A stretch of DNA of 64,000 nt from Peromyscus leucopus (taxonomy: Eukaryota > Chordata > Mammalia > Rodentia > Cricetidae), in contig NC_051072.1 in NCBI RefSeq assembly GCF_004664715.2, positions 31,455,994-31,519,993 on the forward strand, in the 5' to 3' direction. The notes below the pieces were generated by a model. It saw only the letters and a program-made list of their open reading frames with translations. It ran no database searches and had not been told where the DNA came from. Within the stretch, counting starts at the first letter, position 1. Every line of letters begins with the position of its first letter. The position numbers were made by a program, and so were the translations under genes. This document shows, in pieces, positions 24,030 through 35,045 of the stretch.

Positions 24030-24354
24030 GGACCCTGCCACATCTATCCACTAAGCCATTCCCTTAGCCTCTCTTCCAGTTCTTAAATGTGGTTTTTTGC
24101 TGTTTCTTTTTTCAAGTCAACTGCCTATTAATTCTTCATGCTTTGCCATTCTCTGTCTCACTTACTTTCTCTCATTTATCTCCCAAAATACTTTCACTCT
24201 AACTCAGGAGAGCCAGAAAGTCCCTTTTATGTTAGAGTACACATCTTGATTTATGTGAATAAACACGTATGACTGGTGTTTTTGTATCGATAAATTTTGT
24301 TGAAATTTTAGAATTTTTCTCCAAATTGATACTTTCAATTAAATCTTTCTAAGC
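24030..24354. other. Mostly unassigned sequence between two LTRs
   Basis: 'atccactaagccattccct' at about 24046-24064 looks like the end of an inverted tRNA-derived SINE; the remainder is unassigned. Confidence 0.45.
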
Positions 24355-24360
24355 CTTTTG

Positions 24361-24763
24361 TGTAGCCAGAAGTTTCTCTGGTCCTGCCTAGCCCTTCAGT
24401 CAAGACAAATCTTTCCCATCTGTGTCCTGCAGCTGCTTGGTCCCAAGTAAATGCACAGAGGCTTGTATTATTTACAAACTGTATGGCCTATGGGTCAGGC
24501 TTTCTTGTTATCTAGCTCTTATACCTTAACTCAACTCATTTCTATAAATCTATATGTTGCTGTGGGGTTACCAGTCTGCTGACATCTTGTAGCTACTTGG
24601 GCTGACGGCTGGCATCTCCCTTGATTCCATCCTTCTTCTCCTCTCTCTCCAGTTGGAATGTAGCACCTAACCATATTCTGCCTCACCATTGGCCAAACAG
24701 CTTTATTTGTCAACCAGTCAGAGCAACACATATTCACAGCATACAGAAAAACATCCCACAGCA
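24361..24763 (-). repeat. Solo LTR, family shared with 46.6 kb
   Basis: Read on the minus strand it opens TGCTGTGGGATG and ends in GGCTACA, the same termini as the LTR at 46555-46942 and close to the 62.4 kb LTR whose polypurine tract fixes orientation. The plus strand is 403 bp, 'tgtagcc' to 'cccacagca'. Target sites CTTTTG (24355-24360) and CTCTTG (24764-24769) match at 5 of 6. No internal sequence remains. The 114-codon frame at 24531-24875 overlaps it and is not a gene. Confidence 0.85.
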
Positions 24764-24769
24764 CTCTTG

Positions 24770-25510
24770 CTTTGATACTATTATTATATTTAGGCATTGT
24801 CATATCTGACCCCCCCCCCCAGAAAAGGATACTGTAGGACAGGCTATAGCTGACAATGATGGATAAATTTAGCAATTCAATGAATCTGCACAGAATCCTA
24901 TTAATTTAAATCTGCAAGAGGTAACAACAAGCTAAAACTAAAAATAAGGATCATTCTTAAGGAACTGAATCTGATGGTGTGATAAGATCCAACAATTAAC
25001 TGCTACAAAGCTACAAATACCTTCAATTTGCAAAAACAATTGCCAAGGAAATGCAGATGTGAGGAAATACTTCTGAGATTTCATGTCAGGTCATGGGAAT
25101 AGGAAAAGGGAATAGGTACACATTGTGTACATGCAAGAAATTTTCCCAATATAAACAAAAATATATTTTTGAAAATATTTGTGCTTGCATAATCTATAGA
25201 TCTACACCCTCTGTCTTTAGTTTTCTTAACAAATGTTCACAGAAAGGCTTACCAATGGGTTCCAGAGGCATAATGTGGAGTTTGCCAATCAAAAAAAAAA
25301 AATTAGAAATGAGGAAATGTCTTTGCTAGAAATTTTGCAAGATGGATCGGTTTTTGTATCTAGCCATTCAAAGGAAGACTTTGAAAAGCAAATGAGCCAG
25401 GCTTAGTTACTCAAGCTGAGGAAATTTCCAGAGAGTCAATTTGCTGGAAAAGATCATCAAATAGCTGGTAGCAAGATATATACTTGTGCGTGTGGGTGGA
25501 TGTGCATATG

Positions 25511-25512
<2 letters not shown>
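24770..25512. other. Unique DNA, no feature seen
   Basis: Contains a C10-type run near 24810-24820 and A10 near 25290; otherwise anonymous. Confidence 0.5.

Positions 25513-25556
<44 letters not shown>
25513..25556. repeat. (TG)n microsatellite
   Basis: Twenty-two TG units. A short TTTTC tract lies at 25646-25668 and an opposing CA tract begins at 25770. Confidence 0.96.
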
Positions 25557-25557
<1 letters not shown>

Positions 25558-25769
25558 ATGCACACATGTGCACGCAGGTGTTCTTACCCCATATTGGTAG
25601 ATGTGGAAGCCAGAGATTGGTAGCAGATGTCCTCCTCCACTGCTTTTCTTTTCTTTTCTTTTCTTTTTCACGTCTCCTATTAAACCTAGAACTCAACTAT
25701 TCAACAGGACTGGTTGGCCAATGAGCTTCAGGGATCTATCATACATGTATGTGTATATGCACGTGGGCA

Positions 25770-25783
25770 TACACACACACATG

Positions 25784-25828
<45 letters not shown>

Positions 25829-25829
25829 C
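25770..25829. repeat. (CA)n microsatellite
   Basis: About 28 CA units with one ATGCAT interruption near 25781. On one strand this is complementary to the TG tract at 25513-25556. Frames through both are dipeptide runs only. Confidence 0.96.
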
Positions 25830-27321
25830 ATGTAGGGGCTACAGATGCCCTAACAGTCGGGACTATTATGTGGATTTTTGCATCTAAAATGAGGGTCTCA
25901 AGCTTATGTTCCAGGCACTTTAGTCTCTGAGTCATCTCAGAAGCCTCTTGCTTTTACTTTGGGGTGTGGATAAGAAGCTGTGAACAGAAAAGTAAGCAAA
26001 TAAACAAGGCAAACTTTCTTCACACTGCCTGATTATACTCAAATTTCATGGTTTCGATTTCACCGTTGAAATTGAATTTCCTGTCCCCAAAGCCTTCTCT
26101 CTGCCCTCTCTGACTCTTCTACTGCTTAAGCCTGCCCTCCAGCCCAAATGCAGCTCCATGTTTATGAGACCTTGATCTTCTCACCTTGCTTTGAATGTCT
26201 TCTGTGTCTCACTCCTGATTCTCTGCACATATCGACTGTCCACCTCTTCCATGACCCACTCTCAAACCTTTTCACTCTTTAATGCATTTGAGTCCTCAGA
26301 CTTTCTCCTCTTTTCTAATAATCTGTGTGAGAAGCCTTATAGCAACCTTGACACATTTTCCTGCTTCTTTCACTATTTTGGTAGCACCTATCATAGTGTC
26401 TCATGACTGAATTAGGTCCATTCCCCTATTCTTAAACTGATGTATAATCTACTCACATAGAGAATAGAACAAAGATCAGGAAGTTTTCTTTTTTTTTTTT
26501 CTCAGTTTGCCTCAAACAACTATTGCTCCCCTATTGTAGTGGTATTCTCTGACAGATGGGTTCAGGATGTGATTTCTTTTCAAAGGATGCATCAAGTGTA
26601 ATTTAAGTAGTGCATGTTTTAAGATCTTGCAAACAATATTCACAGCTTTGCACTTACAGAAGGAAGACAGCAAAGTTTTGTGTTGAGGCAGGGCTGGTTC
26701 CTGTTAAACATTTTATTTTTCCTAGTTACACAAAATATTTTTTGACAATTTTATCATGTAGAAATAAGATGCATAATGATAAGCCTATGCTGTTTCCATA
26801 GCTGCTCTGTGACTAGACATGGCTAGTTACAGGGTATTCCTGGACACTGCTGTCACTGAACTCACAAGAGACCAAGTTTGCTTTATGTGGGAGCTGTTTA
26901 CCAATGATTTAAAAAAAAAAATCTGGTGCATTCTTGTTCTATGTTCCCAAAGACAAAAGAGACTATTTTCTCTGCCTTGTAACTCCTACTTTAAATCAAA
27001 AATGATGGAGTATTCATGTTTTCCAAAACTTCAGCAGAAAATGTGCCATGGTGTGACAAGTTTTAAACAAAACCATCAAGCCAAACATGAGGTACAGAAG
27101 TAATGAAAAATAAGGGAATAAAATGAGATATTGCATCAACTATAAAATAGTCTTCCCAGGTAATCAATAAAGATGACAGGTCAAGGCCAAATTGTTGTTT
27201 GCAGTCACATTTACACACATTAAAAAAAAATAAGCCAAGGGAAGAAAGGCAGAGGCTATTCCGGTCCAGGACAGGTAAAATCAGAACAATAAAGGATAAG
27301 CCACATGAGGACAAGCAGAAC
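25830..27321. other. Unique DNA, no gene seen
   Basis: About 1.5 kb without a named repeat; a T-rich run lies at 26488-26502 and an A10 run near 26910. The 94-codon frame at 26819-27103 has no recognisable domain. 26190-26420 could be an old interspersed repeat, but I cannot place it. Confidence 0.45.
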
Positions 27322-27656
27322 CATTAACAGGAAGTATAGGTGGGATAAGCAGACATGGAGAACTCTGGGAATAGGAAGAGCAGAGTCAGGAGTCATCAGC
27401 CAGACACAGAGGAAGCAAGATGACAAGGCAAAACTGAAAAAAGATACCAAGCCACGTGGCTAAACATAGGTAAGAATTATTGGTTAAATTAAGTGTAAGA
27501 GCTAGTCAGTAATAAGCCTGAGCTAATGGCCAAGCAGCGATAAATACTATTAAGCCTCTGATTGACTATTTTATAAGCGACTGCAGGACCGTGGGTAAGA
27601 GAAATGTGTCTGGACCGTTCAGGGCTGGGCCAGACACTGGAAAACTTCCAGCTACA
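27322..27656 (+). repeat. LTR fragment, related to the AGCTACA-ending LTR group
   Basis: The 3' half matches the group order: 'ccaagccacgtggctaaaca', 'taagtgtaagagctagtcag', 'aagcctgagctaatggccaa', and the end 'aaacttccagctaca' at 27656. The 5' limit is uncertain; the opening 'tgctgtggg' motif of the group is not visible, so it is 5' truncated or a different subfamily (I recall RMER17-type LTRs, unverified). Confidence 0.65.
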
Positions 27657-28644
27657 AGTTTCTGAGTATTTAACACTAAAATAAATCATTGTAATACTTA
27701 TCATGTATTTTACTTTTCTTTGTCCTTTCAAATAACAACATTGGGATGTTTTACAGTATAAATCACCATGGTATTGTAAAGAAGCTTCCCTATGTTTGTA
27801 TTCTACTATTAAATTAAAAACAGCGAAAAATAGATCGAAGCCTTCATACTGTAAAGAAATACATACAATGGAAAGGAACCATCACTTTTTCTGAATTCCA
27901 AGAGGACAAACACAGACCCAGCCTTCCCTTACTAAACCCCTGAGATAGCTCCGCACCTCCAGAGGGGATTAAGAAGTCAAGCAGGGAAAAAGAAATGCCG
28001 TACACTCGGTCCTCCTTTTTATGCCAACAGTAAGTGATCTCCTCCCTCCAGATCACTCCTCATCAATGGACACAGTCAGCCTCCAGGTCCCTCCTCGTCA
28101 CCAGCACAGAGTCAGCCTCCAGGTCTGTGGTTCCCAGTGTCATTCTGGGTATATCAAACTATCTGAAGATTTGTCCAAATATGTGTTTCTTCCAGACCCT
28201 GTAAATCACACTCTCTGGAACTGCGCCTCTGTGATCTGGAATTTAAAAAATCCTCTTCTCAATACTAATATGCCCTAAATTTGAAAATAGCCATTGTCCT
28301 TTGTTATATCGCTCTATGTGCAAATGCTTTAACTTTCTCATCTTTCAATTCTGTGACAAATATGATGCTTGTTCTAAAATAATGTAAGGGTTTAAGTAAG
28401 AACTCAAAAGTAAAATAAAATAATTAAAAGATAAACAACAAAAAAGCATGAGATAACCTATGTACAATTTACCAAAAGCATCCTATGATTCCATGTTATA
28501 CTGAGGGTATAAATTCTTTGGCTAAAAAAAAAAAAAAAAACAACTCCCTAAATTAAAGGAGTAGTTCGTTTATGGGCAAAATAAGACACATGTGAAATAC
28601 TTTCCCACTTGTGCTCTTAAATGAGTTAAATTTAATTTTCATGA
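27657..28644. other. Unique DNA, no feature seen
   Basis: Anonymous sequence with an A17-type run at 28525-28541; the 85-codon frame at 28021-28278 has no recognisable motif. Confidence 0.5.
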
Positions 28645-28880
28645 CTTTTCACAGTCTTGAACCAGGTATTATCCATTGAACGTGTGTTGAATAAAGGAAT
28701 GACCAAAAGGTCAGCATGAACAAGACAAGGCTAGAGGAATGATTAAAGAATGTTAGTGTGTTAATACCCTGTTGTCATCCTGTCCTGGCTACTGAATCCA
28801 TACAGCTGGGCTTCAAAAAGGCAGGCAAAGCATTATAGGCATAAAGTAAAGATGAATAGTGGATTTATAAATTAAGAGAC
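28645..28880 (+). repeat. Left arm of a ~240-bp inverted duplication (empty B1 site)
   Basis: The reverse complement of this segment matches 30001-30143 plus 30391-30490 at roughly 92% by my alignment, with about 18 substitutions or single-base indels and one 8-bp repeat in the right arm. At about 28745-28760 it carries the uninterrupted sequence complementary to the site where the right arm holds a B1. It is either a local inverted duplication or two copies of an unnamed young repeat. Confidence 0.92.
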
Positions 28881-29362
28881 AAAAAGTGTTGTAGAATGGA
28901 ATTTATTACAAGACTCAAGGATTGTGTGGGAAGAAGAAGAGTGGTAGATGGAATGCCAATACAACCTTCAGAAAGTTTGGTTAAGGAAGGGAGGAGATAA
29001 ATACAATCACTGGAGGGAAGGCCACATGGGAATATACAATGGAACTGCTCTTATCTTTAAGAAAGGTGTTGATAAGTTTAAACAGAAAGGGAGGTTTTAA
29101 GCAAAATCCTTAGGAATGTCATGACCATAAGTCCTCTGGAATTGAGACATGTGCAAAATGACTTTTTGGTCCATATCAAATCCGATTAAGGATTTGTTCT
29201 TTGCATTCTAATCACAAGAGTCTAGGATCTGCCAATGCTATAAGCTATGGATATTGATACTGCAATGGCTACTACTGTAATCAAAATGTGAGTTCAGGAC
29301 ACTTGTGGTATTAGCCAGGCTTGTTTCCCTTTGGCAACAGACTGCTTTGGAAAGAGAAAAAG

Positions 29363-29364
<2 letters not shown>
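28881..29364. other. Spacer of the inverted duplication, proximal part
   Basis: Unassigned sequence between the left arm and the TG tract; no repeat family recognised. Confidence 0.5.

Positions 29365-29417
<53 letters not shown>
29365..29417. repeat. (TG)n microsatellite
   Basis: About 26 TG units, within the spacer of the inverted duplication. Confidence 0.97.
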
Positions 29418-29418
<1 letters not shown>

Positions 29419-29427
29419 AAGATACAA

Positions 29428-29775
29428 GGGTTGCAGGAGATAGACTGAAAGACATCCTCTCAAAATTTGTGTGTTCAAATCTTAATCTCATGTACTCCCG
29501 AATAGGAACAGTTTAGGGAATCAGTGTAACAAGGTAATTAAAGTGAGGACATTAAGGTGGCACCTAATCCATTATCACTGGCAGATATCCTTACAGAAAG
29601 AGGAAATATGAACAAGACATGGAGAGAAGAAAACCATTTGAGAGGAAAGGAAGGGGATGCCAGTTGCAAACCAAAAGAGAACAGAGATCTCAGCTCAGAG
29701 ATGGATCCACACTGCTAATGCTTTGATCTCAGACTTGGAGCCTGTAGAACTGTGGGGGAATAAACTGCTGCATTT
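29428..29775 (+). repeat. Ancient MaLR (MST/MLT1-like) LTR
   Basis: The order matches mammalian MaLR LTRs: 'tttgtgtgttcaaatcttaa', a 'taattaaagtgaggacatta' block, 'gtggcacctaatccattatc', 'atatccttacagaaagagga', 'aatgctttgatctcagactt' and 'gcctgtagaactgtggggga' with AATAAA. It is diverged, as expected of a repeat older than the rodent-specific insertions nearby, and ends at a TAAA tract. Confidence 0.72.
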
Positions 29776-29794
29776 AAATAAATAAATAAATAAA

Positions 29795-29843
<49 letters not shown>
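29775..29843. repeat. (TAAA)n microsatellite
   Basis: About 17 TAAA units with one extra-A interruption, directly after the MaLR polyadenylation-type signal. Minus-strand Leu-Phe-Ile-Tyr frames here are artefacts. Confidence 0.96.
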
Positions 29844-30000
29844 GAGATGGAAGATGGCAGGGGAGGAGGAAGGGAGATAAAGGTGATAGAGTTAGAGATA
29901 GACAGACAGACAGAGCTGTGTATGGATATAAAGCATTTTGGGCTTTCTGAGTCATTGAAAATTTGAGCTTGAAGAGACGAAATCATTTGTTTCAATCTTA

Positions 30001-30162
30001 TCTCTTAATTTCTTAATTTATAAATCCACTATTCATCTTTACTTTATGTCTATAATGCTTTGCCTGCCCTTTTTGAAGCCCAGCTGTACGGATTCAGTAG
30101 CCAGGACAGAATGACAACGGGGCATTACCACACTAACATTCTTTTTTTTTTTAATCTTTATC

Positions 30163-30234
<72 letters not shown>

Positions 30235-30490
30235 GTTTTTCGAGACAGGGTTTCTCTGTGTAGCTTTGTGCCTTTCCTGGATCTCGCTCTGTAGACCAGG
30301 CTGGCCTCGAACTCACAGAGATCCACCTGCCTCTGCCTCCCGAGTGATCAAAGGCATGCACCACCACCACCCAGCTACACTAACATTCTTTAACCACTCC
30401 TCTAGCCTTATCTTGTTCAAGCTGACTTTGGGTCATTCCTTTATTCAACACACGTTCATTGGATATTACCTGGTTCGATACTGTCAAAAG
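30001..30490 (-). repeat. Right arm of the inverted duplication, split by a B1
   Basis: Inverted match to 28645-28880, in two blocks (30001-30143 and 30391-30490) separated by a B1 and its target-site duplication. It has an extra 8-bp 'cttaattt' repeat near 30012. Because the left arm has no B1 at this site, the insertion occurred in this arm after the two copies existed. Confidence 0.92.
30130..30391 (-). repeat. B1 SINE with 15-bp target-site duplication, minus strand
   Basis: 'acactaacattcttt' at 30130-30144 and 30377-30391 flanks the element. Between them, on the plus strand, are a roughly 90-base T-rich tail complement, 'cgagacagggtttctctgtg', 'gtagaccaggctggcctcga', 'actcacagagatccacctgc' and 'aaaggcatgcaccacc'. 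The segment 'agctttgtgcctttcctgga' after the first half is one I associate with cricetid B1 copies. Lysine- and phenylalanine-run frames are the tail, not genes. Confidence 0.96.
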
Positions 30491-31329
30491 AAGTAGGAAA
30501 CACAAAGACAACTACAACCCAGCCCCTGACCTGATAGACTACATGAACCTATGAGACACAAGTCAAAAGAGAATCACTTTGTTCCAAGAAGCAAGAGAAA
30601 GTAAGAGCCATTCTTACCTCTCTTTATCAGAGCAGAGCAGAGATAGTAGCAGCAGACAAGTCTTTCAGTTTATTGACTGCGTTGTGTGCCCTTGGTAGCT
30701 ATGTGAAGTAGAATTATTTGTGTTAATAGAAAGGCTAGTTTTTAAGAACCACTTTAATTTCTAAAATTAAAGTTGTTGAGATTTAGAAGCTTTGGTTTTA
30801 TAAGGAAAAATCATTTTCTTCTGTTGACGGAGAAATATACTGTCTGTGCATCATGTCTTTTATTTTAGTGAGAGCTGATTTTCTTTTTGGACTGAGGCTG
30901 TCTCACTGTTTTGTCTACCTCTGTTCCCAATTACCAACATCAAAACGTTTCAGTGAAGGGTTGTTATTGGAGGATATTCAACCCCAGAGCTGTGCTTGCT
31001 CACCTCAAGATCATCTTATCCTCAAGGTGACTGTTCTAATGTCAGTTTTCATGAGTAGGCCAAGAGTTCATTAATGTACTTTAACAAACTAAGTCCAACT
31101 CTTCACAAAAAGTGAACATCTAAATGCACTCCGCTTCTCTGAATTTATCTAGATCTTTGTGGGAGAAAATGTCCAAGGGAAAAGTATTGGCTCTAAACAA
31201 GACAGTGACATTTTTATTATGATGATTTAGTAGCTAATAGCTGTAAGCTTGGCTTGTTTGTGGCAATCACAATTTCAGTTTTACTTCCAATACTGTCTTA
31301 AAGAGGACTATTAGACCCAGATTAAAAGG
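30491..31329. other. Unique DNA, no gene seen
   Basis: Anonymous sequence; the 73-codon frame at 30853-31074 shows no domain. Confidence 0.5.
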
Positions 31330-31585
31330 CACAGGTTAGGGCTAGGCCGATGCTTGAGCTTGTGAAATGCTTGCTATACAGGCATGAGGACCTGAGTTCC
31401 ATCTCCAGAATTCTTAGCAAAATAAACAAGAACAAACCAAAGCATACATGGTGGGGCATGCTTTTAACCCCAGGGCCAAATTGACCCCTAGTACCCACTG
31501 AAAGATCCTGTCTCAAAAAAGTAAAGTAGATGACACTAGAGGTGAAAAAAACACATGAGCTTGTCCTCTGGCATCTACAAGAATA
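31330..31585 (+). repeat. B4-type SINE
   Basis: A tRNA-like head ('gaaatgcttgctatacaggc', 'atgaggacctgagttcc') is followed by a B1-like middle ('tggtggggcatgctt', 'gatcctgtctcaaaaaa') and 'cttgtcctctggcatct', the composite order of rodent B4. Its end runs into a GA tract. Confidence 0.78.
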
Positions 31586-31713
31586 CAGAGAGAGACACAC
31601 ACAGAGAGAAAGAGAGAGAGAGAGAGACAGAGAGAGAGACACAGAGAGAGAGAGAGACAGAGAGAGAGAGACAGAGACAGAGAGAGAGACAGAGAGACAG
31701 AGAGACAGAGAGA
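31586..31713. repeat. (GA)n/(GACA)n microsatellite
   Basis: About 128 bp of AGAG with GACA interruptions, strand-asymmetric purine tract at the 3' end of the B4. Arg-Glu repeat frames are artefacts. Confidence 0.96.
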
Positions 31714-32371
31714 ATAAATTTAGTAAATTTTACATTAATTTTCATTCACAAGGAGGTAATAAATTTACTCCTAAAGATATCCCAGAGAAGAGGATGGAGT
31801 GATGGAGCAATGGTTCCTTATTCAAAACTTCAGTTCTCCTAAAACTATTAAAGGCACTTATTCCTACACCAAAATCATTAATTTGTTCTTTAATTGATTT
31901 GCTGTTTGTATGCATCGCAAACCTGCTTGTGACATGCATGCCAGATGCTCAGGGATGTACAACATGGCATTAGGTACTTTACTTTGCAAGACCTTGTAAC
32001 TTAGAGAAAGATGGTGGATGGAAAGAAGTTTGAATCCTCCATAGAAGGTTCTAGAATGCATTATTTATAAATAAAAAAAAAACCCACACACTTTAAAACA
32101 CAGGCTCAATTAGTAAGCCAAAACAAAACTTTCCAAAATTACTTGACCTCTAAGCATGCACCAAGGTGGACACAATAGATTTTTTTGCAGTTATTTAAAT
32201 CGTTCATTATAAAAATTTTCTCTAGAAACTAATCAGTCAGTTCATTCATTTCCCACTTAAAACTCTATTTTAAATAAATGCAGTGATGACAGCAACATCA
32301 TAAAACTCATCTCATTCTCAGACTGATATTTTTCAGAAATGTGACAATGATAAAAACAAATTCTATCTGAA

Positions 32372-32376
<5 letters not shown>
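31714..32376. other. Unique DNA, no feature seen
   Basis: Anonymous sequence with an A9 run near 32073. Confidence 0.5.

Positions 32377-32440
<64 letters not shown>
32377..32440. repeat. (TC)n microsatellite
   Basis: Thirty-two uninterrupted TC units, a perfect mirror-repeat polypyrimidine tract able in principle to form H-DNA. Confidence 0.97.
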
Positions 32441-32444
<4 letters not shown>

Positions 32445-32900
32445 ATACTAGAAAAGCTGTCAGCTTCACCTCCTGAAGGTATCATGGCAATAACATCCAT
32501 GACCGGAAGTGGAAGCAAACCTCATACTGTAAATCACCGGGTGTTGTGTTTCTGTAATTAACAAGCTAAAGGGATAGCAAGTGATTTCCTTCAGCAATCT
32601 CTTACATGCTGCCCTTAATGAAGCACTGGAGAGGTATCACTCTGCTGTCTTCAGCAGTGAGTCACATCTGATGATGGAGAATGGTAAGTCTTGTTTCTGC
32701 TCTCCTTTTCTCCCCCTCAGATCGTTACTAACAAGTAGAAACATTGCCTGGCGCTCCATCTTTCTTTTCTGGCTCTCTTTCTCTCCCCGGGACAGGTGCT
32801 AATGAGTAACGAGATGAGAAGGCAGCATCAGGAGAGTGAGGACGTTCGCATTTCATGCAGAAGATAATCAAATCCTAAACAATTATAAGTTGGTATCATA
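32445..32900. promoter_or_regulatory. Possible conserved non-coding element or exon-like block
   Basis: Repeat-free, higher-GC block after the TC tract. It has an ETS-like ACCGGAAGT near 32502, GTAATTAAC near 32555, GAGTCAC near 32659, and a strong splice-donor-like string at 32682-32690 (GGTAAGT). A 73-codon frame spans it. The motifs are direct observations; enhancer or exon function is not shown. Confidence 0.22.
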
Positions 32901-33109
32901 AGAGGAAGGAGGTCTGCTTTCCATAATTACTTTTTTCTAAAATAGAAGCAGCATTTCAACCCGTGATATTTAACATTTCAGGATCAGATCCTTTTGGGAA
33001 ACAAATATTTACTGGTATTTCTGAAGTGCAGATTTATTTAAAGGGCATCTTTTTATGTAGATCTCCATCTATACGTTTTAGAAATAGCCATTCTGAAACC
33101 ATTCTATTA

Positions 33110-33145
33110 CCCACCCACCCACCCACCCACCCCCTTTTTTTTTTT
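33110..33145. repeat. (CCCA)n tract and T run
   Basis: Six CCCA units followed by CCCC and a T11 run. The complementary strand has spaced GGG triplets and could form a G-quadruplex. Confidence 0.92.
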
Positions 33146-33879
33146 GACTGACTGGTATATACTTGCTAAGGTGGGATTTTTCACTAAATCATTTTGTATT
33201 ACAACTTAGGTGTCAAAATCTTTTCAGCTGAGTCTGAAGGACAACTCAGCCCCAGCATTAAAACTATCACCACAAATAAATCAGTTGTCTATATTATCTT
33301 ATAGGACTGTTTCAACTCTCTGTTATGTTTAAATCTGCCTCTACAAGTTTCTGTATTATTTATTTTCTATAATGATTGACTAAATACGTACAAGAAAGTT
33401 ATCATCAAAAGTAAATTTAGTGACTCATTTCTCGGAAGTTAAAAGTCAGGTATGGAATATTGACCTCTATCAGAACCTCCAAAGTAAAGGCTCTGTATGA
33501 TGATGCTTCCTGATATCCTTACTACAACACATATAGCAAACAATACAGGCAAGGTTTCTAAACCCCAGCAGAGTTTGATCTGCATCATTCTTTGGGAGGA
33601 AGGATGAGTAGGCTGTTCTGAGCACTGTAGGATGTGGAAGCAGTCCTGCCTTCTCTTTCCAACTAAAGCAGCATCCTCCAAATGCAGCAGTCCAAATTCA
33701 TCCAGATGATGCCCAATGTCTGCTAGAGAAAAGAACAAAATCACCCCTGAAAAACACTAAAACAAAAAATTTTTAAATTCTTGGGTCAAAAGGCATTGTT
33801 AATCCAGACACACATTCACTGTTAAACATGGAAAGTTACTCTTTTTCTAATTTCTGTTAAGAGAATCACCCGTATGGTT
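33146..33879. other. Unique DNA, no gene seen
   Basis: A 101-codon minus-strand frame (33439-33744) has no recognisable domain and no flanking splice context that I would trust. Confidence 0.45.
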
Positions 33880-34054
33880 TTTAAATTTATTTTTATTTTA
33901 TAATTTATTAGTGTTTTGCCTCTATGTATGTCTGTGTGAGGGTGTTGGATCCTGGAGTTACAGACAACTGTGAGCTGCTGTGTGGATGCTGAGCATTGAA
34001 CCAGGGTCCTCTGGAAGAGCACTCAGTAACTGCTGAGTCACTCTTCAGACTCCA
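33880..34054 (-). repeat. B3-type SINE, minus strand
   Basis: On the plus strand: 'ttttgcctctatgtatgtct', 'gtgtgagggtgttggatcct', 'ggagttacagacaactgtga', 'gcattgaaccagggtcctct', 'ggaagagcactcagtaact', inverted B3 order. It is directly joined to an inverted B1. Confidence 0.9.
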
Positions 34055-34215
34055 CGTTTTGTTTTGTTTTGTTTTTCTTCAAGACAGAGTTTCTTTGGGT
34101 AGCCCTGGCTGTCCTGGAACTCCCTTTATAGACCAGGCTGGCTTCAAACTCAAGATCTACCTGCCTCTGCCTCCTGAGAGCTGGGATTAAAGGCGTGCAC
34201 CACCACCGCCGCCCC
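34055..34215 (-). repeat. B1 SINE, minus strand
   Basis: A (TTTTG)n tail complement, 'aagacagagtttctttgggt', 'agccctggctgtcctggaac', 'tagaccaggctggcttcaaa', 'ggattaaaggcgtgcaccac'. It abuts the B3, consistent with insertion into or beside that SINE's end. Confidence 0.93.
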
Positions 34216-34321
34216 ATTACCTGTGTGATTATTATGGATTATTTATTTGTTTGTAATCTTCAGTCTGTACAGAGTTTATCCTCTCACATTTGCTCTCATT
34301 TTATTTTCTCAGATTTATTGA

Positions 34322-34323
<2 letters not shown>

Positions 34324-34355
<32 letters not shown>

Positions 34356-34553
34356 TATGTGCTTATTCCTGCCTGGGTTTGCATGTACCATATGCATGCA
34401 GGTTCTCATGGTGGCCAGAAGAGGGCGTCAGATCCCCTGAATTTGGGTTAACAGGTGATTGTGAGCCAGTAGACATGGCTGATGAGTACCAAACCAAGGT
34501 CCTCTACAGGAGCAGTAAGATCTCTTAACAGCTGAGCCATCTTTTCAGCCCCT
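34324..34553 (-). repeat. B2/B3-family SINE with T31 tail complement, minus strand
   Basis: A T31 run at 34324-34354 precedes 'gcatgcaggttctcatggtg', 'gccagaagagggcgtcagat', 'gtcctctacaggagcagtaa' and 'ctgagccatcttttcagccc', a complete inverted tRNA-derived SINE. Confidence 0.9.
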
Positions 34554-34554
34554 C

Positions 34555-35045
34555 CTCTTATTTTTAAAAATGTATTATTTGAGACTTTTGTATGTGTATA
34601 TAATGAAATATGATGGATCATCTCCACCACCCCTTTCCTCCCTCCAACACCTGCTTGATTCTCCTAACACATCCTCCTCCCAAGTTCCTCTCTTCCTCTT
34701 ATACTATTTCTAATAACCCATTAAGTTCAGCCAGTGTTGCCAATTTGTGCGTGAATGTAGAGCCATCAACTAGAACTTAGGCAAGCTACCAGTGGCCATA
34801 TGCTCAAGGGCAAGTGACTCTTCCTTCACTGGCAGCTATCAACTGCTAGTCAGGGGTGGGTTCTCATGAGCTCCACCACCCCCCCCCATTTTTGTGGGAA
34901 TTTTAGGTAGCTTAATTTTCTGTGGATCTTGTGCAGGTAACTACAGCTGCTGTGAGTTCATGAGTCTGATAAGGCATGCCGTGTCCAAAAAAACAAACAA
35001 ACAAAAAAAAAAAAAAAAACGGCATTTCCCAGGGCTTCTCCCCAC
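34555..35045. mobile_element. Rodent L1 (Lx-type) UTR fragment
   Basis: A pyrimidine-rich start is followed by 'taacccattaagttcagcca', 'gcaagctaccagtggccata', 'actggcagctatcaactgct', 'aggggtgggttctcatgag', and 'gctgctgtgagttcatgag', a recurring rodent L1 UTR module also recognisable at 51.7-52.1 kb. An A-rich run at 35002-35019 lies near its end. No coding L1 sequence. Confidence 0.68.

Noticed and set aside
23753..24035. Target-site duplication for the LTR at 23759
   Set aside because: No 4-6 bp direct repeat matched convincingly at any plausible end, so none is claimed.
30039..30326. Lysine-run frame
   Set aside because: Read through the A tail of the inverted B1 at 30145-30376.
32581..32802. 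Coding exon with donor GGTAAGT
   Set aside because: No matching acceptor, and the encoded peptide is unrecognisable; kept only as a possible regulatory or non-coding exon block.
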